This document shows, in pieces, positions 29,873 to 36,228 of a stretch of DNA of 42,978 nucleotides. The notes beneath the pieces were generated by a model. That model saw nothing but the letters and a program-made list of their open reading frames with translations. It did no database searches and was not told the DNA's origin. The first letter of the stretch is position 1; each line of letters starts with the position of its first letter. The DNA is from a virus: IMG/VR virus record IMGVR_UViG_3300037392_000014, positions 1 through 42,978 of that record. One strand, given 5' to 3'. The position numbers and the translations under genes were made by a program.

Positions 29873-30090
29873 ATGCTTTGTCGTTTTTGAATAATCTTAG
29901 ACCAGCCATCCCATTTTCAATCGAAAAGCCTTGTAAGCCAGCTAGCAATAGCGAGTTGAGGCGCTGGATGCAAAATGGATCTGTGCTTATTAATGGGGAG
30001 CGTGTTAGTTGGGATGAGGAGATTGATTTTCCTGTCTTCTCACTCGTATTTTTTCCAAATAGTCCACGCAGAAAAACAACACTTGTTTAG
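29869..30090 (+). CDS. Small protein with S4-like RNA-binding pattern
   Basis: The 73-residue product (MNALSFLNNLRPAIPFSIEK) contains ASNSELRRWMQNGSVLINGE followed by RVSWDEEIDFPVFSLVFFP. The pattern of a helix, a conserved GSVLINGERV turn and a strand resembles an S4-type RNA-binding element, but it is short and the match is not certain. It is coupled to the VRR-NUC gene by ATGA. Confidence 0.65.
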   Translation: MNALSFLNNLRPAIPFSIEKPCKPASNSELRRWMQNGSVLINGERVSWDEEIDFPVFSLVFFPNSPRRKTTLV

Positions 30091-30099
30091 GAGCCAATC

Positions 30100-30150
30100 A
30101 TGAAAGCAAGTCAGTGGATTGAAAAACCGACTTACGAGGTAGAAGCATGA
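30100..30150 (+). CDS. 16-codon leader-type peptide
   Basis: ATG 30100 has AGGAG 8 nt upstream and encodes MKASQWIEKPTYEVEA, with the stop overlapping the start of the methyltransferase (ATGA). It looks like a small coupling peptide or the remnant of a longer gene. It is supported only by a good ribosome-binding site and tight spacing. Confidence 0.45.
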   Translation: MKASQWIEKPTYEVEA

Positions 30151-30869
30151 AGCCGGTCATCATCGGCGATGCGACGCTGTACCTGGGCGACTGCATGGAC
30201 ATACTGCCGCTGATCGGCAAGGTCGATGCGGTGATCACTGATCCGCCATATGGTATCGGGGAAAGCAGCAAAAAAGTAAAATCGCGCCAGCGTGGTGGCA
30301 ATCTAGGAAAGCTTTTGGGAAGTAAATCCAAAGCAATGGCCGACCAGAAAGACTATGGTGATTTTGATTGGGATCAGACGCCACCTTCTGCAGAACTGAT
30401 ACAGGCCCTGCGTGATATGAGTCAATGGCAAGCATTTTTCGGCGGAAACTATTTCCACCTCCCTCCGACCTCGTGCTGGCTCGTGTGGGACAAACTGAAC
30501 GGCGCAAATGATTTTGCTGACTGCGAACTTGCTTGGACGAACTGGCCTAAGGCTGTACGCCGCATTCAGTGGCGTTGGAATGGGATGATACGCCAAGGCG
30601 GCGAGGAGCGATTTCACCCGACGCAAAAGCCGCTGGAAGTAATGAAATGGGTGATTGATATGTGCCCCAAAGCGGAAACGGTCTTTGATCCCTTTATGGG
30701 GAGCGGAACAACTGGAGTGGCCGCCGTCCAACTAGGCCGCAAGTTCATCGGAATTGAGCGCGACCCAAAGTATTTCGAAATTGCCAGTAACCGTATACGG
30801 CAAGCCGTCGCGCAAGGCCAATTATTCGCGCCTGAACCAATCAAACAAATCCAGGAGTCGTTGCTATGA
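30147..30869 (+). CDS. DNA N6-adenine/N4-cytosine methyltransferase
   Basis: The 240-residue enzyme has the catalytic DPPY (residues 32-35) followed by the SAM-binding DPFMGSGTTG (181-190) and a downstream RKFIGIERDPKYFEIASNRI. DPPY first and FxGxG-type second gives the beta class order. TRD is the variable middle (residues about 40-130). It methylates an exocyclic amine in a specific sequence, probably to protect phage DNA from host restriction. The two methyltransferases in one transcript suggest a layered anti-restriction strategy; no cognate endonuclease is visible. Confidence 0.92.
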   Translation: MKPVIIGDATLYLGDCMDILPLIGKVDAVITDPPYGIGESSKKVKSRQRGGNLGKLLGSKSKAMADQKDYGDFDWDQTPPSAELIQALRDMSQWQAFFGGNYFHLPPTSCWLVWDKLNGANDFADCELAWTNWPKAVRRIQWRWNGMIRQGGEERFHPTQKPLEVMKWVIDMCPKAETVFDPFMGSGTTGVAAVQLGRKFIGIERDPKYFEIASNRIRQAVAQGQLFAPEPIKQIQESLL

Positions 30870-31027
30870 AATCGCAATTGCATTTCCCATACGGCTACCC
30901 ACATACCTGCTATCGCACCGAACGTCGGCGTTCCTGGCCCCGCATCATGGGATGGCTACTAGCAGTAGCTTGCTGGATACCAGTAGTTGCTTTATGGGTG
31001 ATTACTTCAGATATGCAAAATATTTAG
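30866..31027 (+). CDS. 53-residue membrane protein
   Basis: ATG 30866 overlaps the methyltransferase stop (ATGA). MKSQLHFPYGYPHTCYRTER is a basic, aromatic N-terminus, then a transmembrane helix (IMGWLLAVACWIPVVALWVI). The positive-inside rule suggests N-in. It is the last gene of the rightward early operon, just before a leftward-acting terminator. Unknown function. Confidence 0.62.
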   Translation: MKSQLHFPYGYPHTCYRTERRRSWPRIMGWLLAVACWIPVVALWVITSDMQNI

Positions 31028-31039
31028 TTGTGTCACCAT

Positions 31040-31067
31040 AAAAAATCCCCGCTTTGTAGGCGGGGAT
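31040..31067 (-). terminator. Strong intrinsic terminator for the leftward tRNA operon
   Basis: A perfect 8-bp GC-rich hairpin (ATCCCCGC at 31045-31052 with GCGGGGAT at 31060-31067, 7-nt loop) is followed on the reverse strand by six U. It ends the leftward transcript that carries the tRNAs. On the forward strand it is followed only by ATAATTA, so rightward termination would be weaker. Confidence 0.85.
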
Positions 31068-31093
31068 AATTAAACTGACAAAATAACGAAAAC

Positions 31094-31168
31094 TGGAGCG
31101 CGGTCTGGATTCGAACCAGAATTTCCCTCTATGCCGAAGGTGTCCTAAGCCAATTAGACTATACGCGC
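31094..31168 (-). tRNA. tRNA gene, Cys-like (GCA), with shortened anticodon loop
   Basis: Reverse-strand sequence (75 nt) has GCGCG at the acceptor 5' end pairing with CGCGC, a discriminator T and an encoded CCA; D-arm GTCT..AGGAC; T-arm TCTGG-TTCGAAT-CCAGA. U73 is the discriminator typical of tRNA-Cys. The anticodon stem CCTTC/GAGGG is perfect, but the loop between is only GGCATA (6 nt); aligned to a normal loop the anticodon is GCA, with the U33 position missing or G. The acceptor 3' strand is also one base short. It is a tRNA by every general feature, but may be non-functional or unusual. Confidence 0.7.
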
Positions 31169-31269
31169 ATATGCCGAACTTTGTTCTACCTATATGTTAC
31201 TAAAACAATACGAACTAGCAATGATTATAGTAATTACGATTGCAACGCGGATTATTACAATGTACATGG

Positions 31270-31533
31270 CTAACAACCATGGCTTGCGATTGTCTTGCCA
31301 TGCTCGTTCATCACATAAGCATTACCGGTTACCTCATGGCTGCGCACTTTGCCATCCGACGATGCGACTTCCAATTGAAACCGATGTCCAAAGTGATTAC
31401 CAACCTGCCCATCTGGAACCAGGATCGGAACGAAGGCCATCACCTCATTATTCGCCACCGGAACCAGTTTGAAACAATGATCAGGGTGAGTATCTGACAT
31501 GTCACAGTCGGACATGATTTTTACATACAACAT
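31270..31533 (-). CDS. Small protein between the two tRNA genes
   Basis: ATG 31533 has a GGAG site 6-8 nt upstream. The 87-residue product (MLYVKIMSDCDMSDTHPDHC) is beta-rich: FKLVPVANNEVMAFVPILVP, GHRFQLEVASSDGKVRSHEV. It is placed between the tRNA genes in the leftward transcript. No family is recognised. Confidence 0.65.
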   Translation of the reverse strand: MLYVKIMSDCDMSDTHPDHCFKLVPVANNEVMAFVPILVPDGQVGNHFGHRFQLEVASSDGKVRSHEVTGNAYVMNEHGKTIASHGC

Positions 31534-31618
31534 GGTCTACTCCTAGTAAATGCCATCTCTGGCGAAATCTGGCCGGACTTCCACCGGCTTTGTCTGTATA
31601 GCGGTACTCGCTCTCAAT

Positions 31619-31723
31619 CTTGGATGGTGGGATTCGAACCCACGGTAAGAGGTTTGCCTATCTTTACTCCCCTACGCCACCTGCTATGCAGGAATGTACC
31701 TTAAGCCACTCAGCCACATCCGA
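31619..31723 (-). tRNA. Class-II tRNA-like gene, apparent GCA anticodon, long variable arm
   Basis: Reverse-strand sequence of about 105 nt has a tRNA-Ser/Leu-type D-arm (GGCTGAGTGGCTTAAGGT), a T-arm GTGGG-TTCGAAT-CCCAC, and an acceptor stem TCGGATG/CATCCAA with one mismatch, discriminator G and no encoded CCA. Standard numbering puts CTGCATA in the anticodon loop with U33 present and anticodon GCA (Cys codons). The variable region is about 34 nt with a possible 5-bp stem, much longer than usual. The anticodon stem pairs only 3 of 5. It could be a diverged serine/leucine tRNA, a pseudo-tRNA, or a noncanonical decoder. The identity is not settled. Confidence 0.6.
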
Positions 31724-31744
31724 TCTTACTACTAGAATTAACTC

Positions 31745-32085
31745 ATCCTAGCAAGAGTTTTGGCTTACAGTTCACCAACCTGACTACTCGACGCTTTCGC
31801 TTTCATTCAGGGTCATCTGACTTCGCCTTTGTGATGCCTGGCTCTCATCCCAAGCGGGCCTTTACTCTTGCCAGCGGCCTAGATTTTGCAAGTTCTCTAA
31901 TCGGAGGAATATCCGAACGTCATCACACATCATCGGGCTGGGCTTGATTCCAGCTACTTCGGCCTGATTGGAGCGCGAAGCTAATCTCGGCTTAGGTTGC
32001 AATCAGGACAGAGCCATTATTGCCGACGCACTTAGCACGTCCTTCCGTGCTGCCGATGATGTGTAATCCCTCGTTTCGTGAGGGA
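31745..32085 (-). ncRNA. Large structured noncoding RNA next to the tRNA genes
   Basis: No credible gene occupies 31740-32112. The region holds nested perfect inverted repeats: 12 bp (31926-31937 with 32054-32065), within it 8 bp (31964-31971 with 32001-32008), a 6-bp hairpin with a 6-nt loop (32035-32052), a 5-bp hairpin (31938-31955), and outside it a 5-bp hairpin (32069-32085) plus an 8-bp helix (31752-31759 with 31865-31872). The transcript probably runs leftward with the tRNAs. It is not tmRNA or RNase P RNA, as none of their conserved cores is present. Placement next to tRNA genes recalls large phage RNAs such as GOLLD and ROOL, but I cannot claim membership. Confidence 0.65.
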
Positions 32086-32112
32086 GACGGCAGAATTATC
32101 TGCTCCTACTAA

Positions 32113-32289
32113 TTAATCGCGTTTGCAAGACACGATATGGTTATACAGGCTATTGACCGCGATAGTACGATTGCAGATTGGGCATTTTCCAGTATTGCGC
32201 TCTTCTCCTGCTGCTTTCATTGCTGCAGCCATTGCAGAATTTTTTGCGCGCATACGACCTGCAGTACCAACGGATTTCTTTGCTGCCAT
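32113..32289 (-). CDS. 58-residue zinc-finger-like protein
   Basis: ATG 32289 has AAGGA 7 nt upstream. The product has a basic Ala-rich N-terminus (MAAKKSVGTAGRMRAKNSAM) and CPICNRTIAVNSLYNHIVSC, a C-x2-C-x12-H-x4-C knuckle that should bind one zinc. It might bind nucleic acid; the basic N-terminus supports this. It lies immediately upstream of the structured RNA in the same leftward transcript. Confidence 0.72.
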   Translation of the reverse strand: MAAKKSVGTAGRMRAKNSAMAAAMKAAGEERNTGKCPICNRTIAVNSLYNHIVSCKRD

Positions 32290-32360
32290 GACGTTTCCTT
32301 ATGAAGTTAACTTAGCGTCATGGTTCCCTCCTATTTGTTGTGTTTTCAGATATGGAAAAC

Positions 32361-32566
32361 TTACTTCTTAGCCTTCAGGACTTTATTTGCCTTAGCGTCA
32401 ATCTTCTTTTCGGTAGATTCTGACATGCGGCCAGCGTTTACAGCTTGAGTTGCCCTGCCTTGGCGTTTGCAGCGTGAGCACGGTCGTTAATCGGAAAGCT
32501 CTTGCCAGCACCAGCGAATTCAGATTTCGGCATTGCCTTGCGCTGTTTAGTAGTCAATTTAGACAT
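32361..32566 (-). pseudogene. Frameshifted small phage gene
   Basis: ATG 32566 opens MSKLTTKQRKAMPKSEFAGA and continues to NDRAHAANAKA, but the frame then ends after 42 residues at 32440-32438. In another frame the sequence continues ATQAVNAGRMSESTEKKIDA and ends at 32361 with KVLKAKK. Adding one base near 32456 restores a 68-residue protein of the KLTxKQRxxxPxxx.F...G...P.NDxxHAxxA family common in phages. A one-base deletion or a sequencing error is most likely; a -1 ribosomal shift on AGGGC is also possible. Confidence 0.7.
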
Positions 32567-32678
32567 TTCAGTCTCCGTAAAAGGTTTCCTTAGTTTAGCA
32601 CAAGTGTTATTCGTTAAGACAACGACAAATGCAGAATATGTATCATGAAACCAACAATGATCTTTGGATTGCTACCGA

Positions 32679-33806
32679 TCAATCTGATTCATTTTTCATG
32701 GCACGGAGAGCATTCAGCAGACCTTCATGTGAAATGACACGCTCGGCTTCGCCCATATAGCTTGCCACAGCATATGTGCGGCTATTGTCGAGAATTTTAA
32801 TCAGGTCTTCTACATATAAAGGAGTTTTATTAGCGCCATCTGGTGTGGATTGCATTGGGTAATGAATGCTCCGCGCTAGGTTCTCCATATCTGGTTCGGA
32901 TAGGCCGCTATGTATTTCTCTACCATCAGTAGGTCTGGCCGCTAAGCTGGAGCAGGATTGCCACTTCACTTCGCTCCACGCTTCTCCAGAAGCCTCCTTT
33001 GAACACATGCCTGCTTTCATATCATCAATCTGCGATAGCACTCCCATCATATAAGGTAGTGGTTTCCAGTTAGGTGCGTCGTGCTTGTAGTGGTTTTGCC
33101 AGATAAAGGTGGCGATATCTGTTGCGTATTGAAGCTCCTTTGCTAGCTCTTGATTTGAAGTCGAACAAAGGGCACGAGCATCTGCAAGCGCCTTTTCATA
33201 GCGCTTAACACACTTCTTGTATTCCTTTAGAGCATGTTGCTGGCGACAAGAGATGTCATAGAGTTCATGCGGCTTCAGGTCTTTGAGGTGTACTACGCTG
33301 GGGGCATCCAATAGCTTTCGAACCTCAGCACGGATCAGGCCGAAGCTTCCAAAGCAATTACGCACCGAGAAGCCAGCATCAGGCTCAAAAGATGCTTTGT
33401 GCAGCAGTTCCTGCAAGCCATCCAATGCCTCAATCAACTCCAATGGGTGGTGTATACCTTTTTCTTGCAACTGTGTTATCGACAGATCAGGCGCCTTCAG
33501 GGCGGCAAGTTCTGCTTCGGCTTTCTCTGCACGCTCGCGCCAATGATTACGTGCTTCTATAGCATCATTAAAATATACGCGCTGCGCTTGGGATTCTGCT
33601 ACGCGTCCAGCTTTCCGCTGCTTTTTACCCCAGGCTTCGATGTGGGCGTGAAAGTGATTTTCGCGAACGTAGCGCTCGCCTTCAAATATGAAGCGCGGAA
33701 TATGATCGTTTGTATCAATGCTCTCTGCTTTGCCAGAGGTGATCTGGCTTTCGGTGGTGGGAAGCGCGGCAATCGCGTCCAGCGCTTCTTTAAGTTCTTT
33801 GCTCAA
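32679..33806 (-). CDS. Accessory coiled-coil protein, paralogue of the 19 kb gene
   Basis: The start at 33806 is a TTG with AAGGGAG upstream. The 375-residue product begins MSKELKEALDAIAALPTTES, with QITSGKAESI shared with the 206-residue protein at 18974-19594. The middle contains WRERAEKAEAELAALKAPDL, a coiled coil, and CVKRYEKALADARALCSTS. The C-terminal half has ESGRTYAVASYMGEAE-like NSRTYAVASYMGEAERV. Mosaic phage protein, function unknown. It takes the place of the 61- and 206-residue genes of the 19 kb cassette. Confidence 0.72.
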   Translation of the reverse strand: MSKELKEALDAIAALPTTESQITSGKAESIDTNDHIPRFIFEGERYVRENHFHAHIEAWGKKQRKAGRVAESQAQRVYFNDAIEARNHWRERAEKAEAELAALKAPDLSITQLQEKGIHHPLELIEALDGLQELLHKASFEPDAGFSVRNCFGSFGLIRAEVRKLLDAPSVVHLKDLKPHELYDISCRQQHALKEYKKCVKRYEKALADARALCSTSNQELAKELQYATDIATFIWQNHYKHDAPNWKPLPYMMGVLSQIDDMKAGMCSKEASGEAWSEVKWQSCSSLAARPTDGREIHSGLSEPDMENLARSIHYPMQSTPDGANKTPLYVEDLIKILDNSRTYAVASYMGEAERVISHEGLLNALRAMKNESD

Positions 33807-33837
33807 TTCGTTCTCCCTTAGAGGAATGAATGGGTGG

Positions 33838-34014
33838 TTAGTCGGCCAAATCGCGCAGCAAGTAATACTTCACGATTTCGAGCGCTCCGACCGCAGCGGA
33901 TAGTGAAATCTCGCCGTCGTATTCATGAATCAGATAGTTGATGCGGCGTGTCAATTCGCCTGCTTTCGGATCGATCTTAGTAGGCAATGGGAGTTTTAGT
34001 TCATTATTCGCCAC
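33838..34014 (-). CDS. 58-residue cassette protein, copy 2
   Basis: The start is the GTG at 34014, aligned with the ATG of copy 1 and preceded by GGAG. The product (ANNELKLPLPTKIDPKAGEL after the initiator) keeps TRRINYLIHEYDGEISLSAA and VGALEIVKYYLLRDLAD. High protein conservation with drifted DNA implies selection on both copies. Function unknown. Confidence 0.75.
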   Translation of the reverse strand: MANNELKLPLPTKIDPKAGELTRRINYLIHEYDGEISLSAAVGALEIVKYYLLRDLAD

Positions 34015-34156
34015 GACTATCTCCATCACTCAGGACATCAAGGCCAAAGCCAAAGATGCAGGATGCAAAGATCCACGCCAGTATCGGGCCGATGAAGAAG
34101 GTCAGCACAATGAAGGCACCGAGTGCCGGGGTCAGCGCAAATAAAATCTTGCTCAT
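34004..34156 (-). CDS. 50-residue membrane protein, copy 2
   Basis: ATG 34156 overlaps the previous stop (ATGA). MSKILFALTPALGAFIVLTF and GPILAWIFASCIFGFG repeat the hydrophobic pattern of copy 1. Both copies have conservative changes only, so the membrane protein is probably expressed from both operons. Function unknown. Confidence 0.75.
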   Translation of the reverse strand: MSKILFALTPALGAFIVLTFFIGPILAWIFASCIFGFGLDVLSDGDSRGE

Positions 34157-34383
34157 CGCTTCTCCCCTGTATCCGCCTGTTCTGGCTTGGTGGTGCGCGG
34201 TTTGCGAATTCCTTTGATTGCAGCTTTCGCCTCTTCTCGCACGTTGTCGTAGGCCATTTCGATTGCCTCGCTGCCGGACAGGCCGTAGCGCTTCTCTGCC
34301 GTGCGGTGCAGCTTCTCAGGGCTGTCGTAGGATGCGATGCGAGTCAGCGCGGCATATAGCTTGATTTCCAAATTGGTCGCCAT
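34153..34383 (-). CDS. Small helical protein
   Basis: ATG 34383 (MATNLEIKLYAALTRIASYD) follows GGAGGG. The 76-residue product is helical (KLHRTAEKRYGLSGSEAIEM then VREEAKAAIKGIRKPRTTKP) and ends EQADTGEKR, the same end as the zinc-ribbon-like protein at 20133. It replaces that gene in this cassette, a module swap. No family recognised. Confidence 0.7.
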   Translation of the reverse strand: MATNLEIKLYAALTRIASYDSPEKLHRTAEKRYGLSGSEAIEMAYDNVREEAKAAIKGIRKPRTTKPEQADTGEKR

Positions 34384-34386
34384 CGC

Positions 34387-34998
34387 TTAGCCCTCCGCTG
34401 TATCAGCGCTTTGCGCGAGTTGAGCGGGCGCGGGTGGGAGTGGCATCCAGTGGCTGATCGCCTTCGCGTTGCCGTTGTCAAAATCTACGCACCAGCCCTG
34501 ATGATTCTCCGGGTCGTGCTGATCGTCGCTTCGCTGCGCAAGGGTTCGATAGCCGCACCAGATCAATACTTCCTGATTCAGTTCCGGCAGCCGCTCATCG
34601 ACGCTGATCCACTTGTCCTGCTCTTGCGCTGGAACCTGTTTAGCAAGAGCGGCAAGCAGTGACTGAATATCCGATGCCAAAAGCTCAAAGCCGCAATTGG
34701 GACCAACATCAAAGCCGTGGATGTGTTCGAAATCCAATGCTCGTGCTTTCTTGCGGCGAGCCATATACTGCTGTACTCGCTGTATCGCCGCAGCCAGGTC
34801 GGATGGCTGCTCGGTAGTGGCGCTAGATGCTAAAGCTGCGCGGCGGTTCCAATTCTCGATTGCTTTGAAGGCGGTGATTGCCGTTTGACCTTCGGCCTTG
34901 CAAACGTTGCAGATCACAACGCTCGAATAGACTTTGCCGCCGTCATATACATTTGCATCACTGCCGCAGAATGGGCAGGGTTCGAGTTTGTTGTCCAT
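34387..34998 (-). CDS. Lar-like zinc-ribbon plus DUF551 protein
   Basis: The 203-residue product starts MDNKLEPCPFCGSDANVYDG and continues VVICNVCKAEG and AIENWNRRA, which matches the Lar (restriction alleviation) zinc-ribbon family. The C-terminal part has KWISVDERLPELNQEVLIWC and ISHWMPLPPAPAQ, the DUF551 module. Lar proteins relieve host type I restriction in some prophages; activity here is unproven. The segment AKQVPAQEQDK and the end ADTAEG are shared with the gene at 20410-20964. Confidence 0.82.
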   Translation of the reverse strand: MDNKLEPCPFCGSDANVYDGGKVYSSVVICNVCKAEGQTAITAFKAIENWNRRAALASSATTEQPSDLAAAIQRVQQYMARRKKARALDFEHIHGFDVGPNCGFELLASDIQSLLAALAKQVPAQEQDKWISVDERLPELNQEVLIWCGYRTLAQRSDDQHDPENHQGWCVDFDNGNAKAISHWMPLPPAPAQLAQSADTAEG

Positions 34999-35084
34999 TA
35001 TTCTTCCTTCTTAGATGGTTGGGTGGCGGCCATAGTTGCAAAGAGGTCGCCGATAGATTCGTCTTTGACAGGTATTGCTTCTCG

Positions 35085-35294
35085 TTAGAGCTTGAAGATA
35101 CTGAGGATCCGCACGTATTGCGGGTCACATCCGACCATCTCCGCCACGTTCTTACGCACGCTATGGAGCACGGCACTCGCATCCGGCAAATAATTGCCCT
35201 CGGTTTCGATGGTCACACTCTGATTACCCCAATGGGTCGCGCCCTTGCCGTCGCTGGACCACACCTCATGATGCGTGATGTACTGATGCCTCAT
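35085..35294 (-). CDS. Small beta-rich protein
   Basis: ATG 35294 has AAGGA 7 nt upstream and overlaps the preceding stop (ATGA). The 69-residue product (MRHQYITHHEVWSSDGKGAT) is strand-rich, with HWGNQSVTIETEGNYLPDAS and a basic C-terminus. It lies near the start of the leftward accessory operon. No family recognised. Confidence 0.68.
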   Translation of the reverse strand: MRHQYITHHEVWSSDGKGATHWGNQSVTIETEGNYLPDASAVLHSVRKNVAEMVGCDPQYVRILSIFKL

Positions 35295-35368
35295 ACATTT
35301 CCTTGCTGTGCAACCACAGTTGCAAATGGTTGGAGCTCGTCATAGCTCATGCACCATTTCGATTTCAT
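35291..35368 (-). CDS. 25-residue leader peptide
   Basis: ATG 35368 opens MKSKWCMSYDELQPFATVVA and stops at the start of the 69-residue gene (ATGA overlap). It is the second short frame behind the promoter at 35433-35461 and has GGAG 8 nt upstream. Plausible coupling or leader peptide. Confidence 0.45.
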   Translation of the reverse strand: MKSKWCMSYDELQPFATVVAQQGNV

Positions 35369-35394
35369 TTCGGCTCCTGTTGCTTGGTTTTCAT
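35365..35394 (-). CDS. 9-residue upstream frame
   Basis: ATG 35394, preceded by GGGGAAG, encodes MKTKQQEPK and its stop overlaps the next ATG. The first gene of the 23 kb operon also begins MKTK after a similar ribosome-binding region, so this may be the remnant of a homologous gene. Low confidence as a functional product. Confidence 0.3.
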   Translation of the reverse strand: MKTKQQEPK

Positions 35395-35432
35395 TTCTTC
35401 CCCTTTACGTGTTCTACTTCACTCGTATGAAA

Positions 35433-35461
35433 ACTATAAGTTAATCGGACAATAAACGCAA
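35433..35461 (-). promoter_or_regulatory. sigma70-type leftward promoter of the 31-35 kb operon
   Basis: Reverse strand TTGCGT (35461-35456) and TATAGT (35438-35433), 17-bp spacer. AACT-TAT-AGTT, a short palindrome, overlaps the -10. It is divergent from the promoter at 35485, mirroring the 27.5 kb region. Confidence 0.78.
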
Positions 35462-35484
35462 CGTTCCTGGCGAAAATATTTTGC

Positions 35485-35514
35485 TTGTCATCATCGCGCA
35501 ACATGACCTATGAT
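35485..35514 (+). promoter_or_regulatory. sigma70-type rightward promoter of the second HTH gene
   Basis: TTGTCA (35485-35490) and TATGAT (35509-35514) with an 18-bp spacer. The -10-side sequence (ATCGCGCAACATG...TATGAT) resembles the rightward promoter at 27582. The repeated palindrome TCACATGTGA lies just downstream at 35531. Confidence 0.72.
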
Positions 35515-35530
35515 TCCCATGTAGTTTTTA

Positions 35531-35540
35531 TCACATGTGA
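35531..35540. promoter_or_regulatory. Palindromic site TCACATGTGA (copy 2)
   Basis: The site lies between the -10 of the rightward promoter and the start of the second HTH gene, an ideal place for an operator. Its flank TTTTATCACATGTGACA matches copy 3 at 37051 and copy 1 at 16407. Confidence 0.55.
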
Positions 35541-35561
35541 CAATCAAAAAAGGAAACTGTA

Positions 35562-35822
35562 ATGTCCAACTCTTCCCCGAAACACACTCCTGAACAGATC
35601 GCATCCCGTGCTGACAATCAAGCATCATTTCTGGATAAACTGCTTGATGTTCTGCGACTAAAGAACGATGCGGCACTGTCCCGCAAGATGGGCGTTCAGC
35701 CTCCAGTTATCAGTAAATTGCGCTCTGGCCTGATCCCGTTCGGTGCGTCCTATATCATCATCGTTCACGAGCTTACCGGATGGTCTATCAAGCAGATCAA
35801 AACTGATTTGAAGATGGTGTAA
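35562..35822 (+). CDS. Small HTH DNA-binding protein (second switch)
   Basis: ATG 35562 follows AAGGAAA. The 86-residue product has LRLKNDAALSRKMGVQPPVI, a helix-turn-helix of the XRE type, then SKLRSGLIPFGASYIIIVHE and the GWSIKQIKTDL C-terminal pattern shared with the protein at 27640. It probably controls the 35.4-35.5 kb divergent promoters, and may bind the repeated TCACATGTGA sites. This is inference. Confidence 0.8.
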   Translation: MSNSSPKHTPEQIASRADNQASFLDKLLDVLRLKNDAALSRKMGVQPPVISKLRSGLIPFGASYIIIVHELTGWSIKQIKTDLKMV

Positions 35823-35824
35823 TC

Positions 35825-36208
35825 ATGGCAAATCCGCATGCAGTATCAATCAATAAATTGCAAGCTATCGTAAACTTTGCACATCAATCCAAGGTTCCGA
35901 TTACTGTTCCTGATGTTGCGGATTTGCTACACGTATGTCCTAGTTCGGCACGTTCCTACTTGTCTAAACTAGTTGACATTGGATTTCTTGAGCGCACAAA
36001 GCCAGCGCATCAAAGTGACAAGTTTCAGTTTACACCGACATCAAAAACAACAATTCCAAATGACATCGTGCGCATTCGTGATCCTAAAAAACAACGAATC
36101 ATGTTCTCTGAGGACGGCTGCCGAGTCATGCAGTCTGTAGCTGTGCAGATCGGCATGGTACGCGATCCTCTGATTAAAGCGCTATTTGGCGACTGGAAAG
36201 CAGCGTAA
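35825..36208 (+). CDS. Winged-helix protein
   Basis: The 127-residue protein begins MANPHAVSINKLQAIVNFAH, with ITVPDVADLLHVCPSSARSY as a winged-helix recognition unit and LSKLVDIGFLERTKP as wing. The remainder (PNDIVRIRDPKKQRIMFSED) is an uncharacterised tail. It is coupled 2 nt after the HTH gene. Likely a second regulator; the target is unknown. Confidence 0.74.
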   Translation: MANPHAVSINKLQAIVNFAHQSKVPITVPDVADLLHVCPSSARSYLSKLVDIGFLERTKPAHQSDKFQFTPTSKTTIPNDIVRIRDPKKQRIMFSEDGCRVMQSVAVQIGMVRDPLIKALFGDWKAA

Positions 36209-36228
36209 TAAGTTGACATGCTGAAACA

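Larger units (their letters stand above)
33811..34185. repeat. Dispersed cassette repeat, copy 2
   Basis: This copy of 19791-20165 is in the same orientation at a constant offset of 14020 bp, so the copies differ only by substitutions. It contains the 58- and 50-residue gene pair. Its flanks carry shorter, reordered matches to both sides of copy 1. Confidence 0.85.

Noticed and set aside
31190-31267. 25-codon hydrophobic frame (MYIVIIRVAIVITIIIASS) after the 87-residue gene
   Set aside because: No ribosome-binding site and AT-rich sequence that gives hydrophobic codons by chance; too weak to list.
31745-32085. Interpretation of the structured region as tmRNA, RNase P RNA or a group I intron
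   Set aside because: None of the conserved cores (tag frame with tRNA-like ends, P4 sequence, or P7 R/S elements) could be found.
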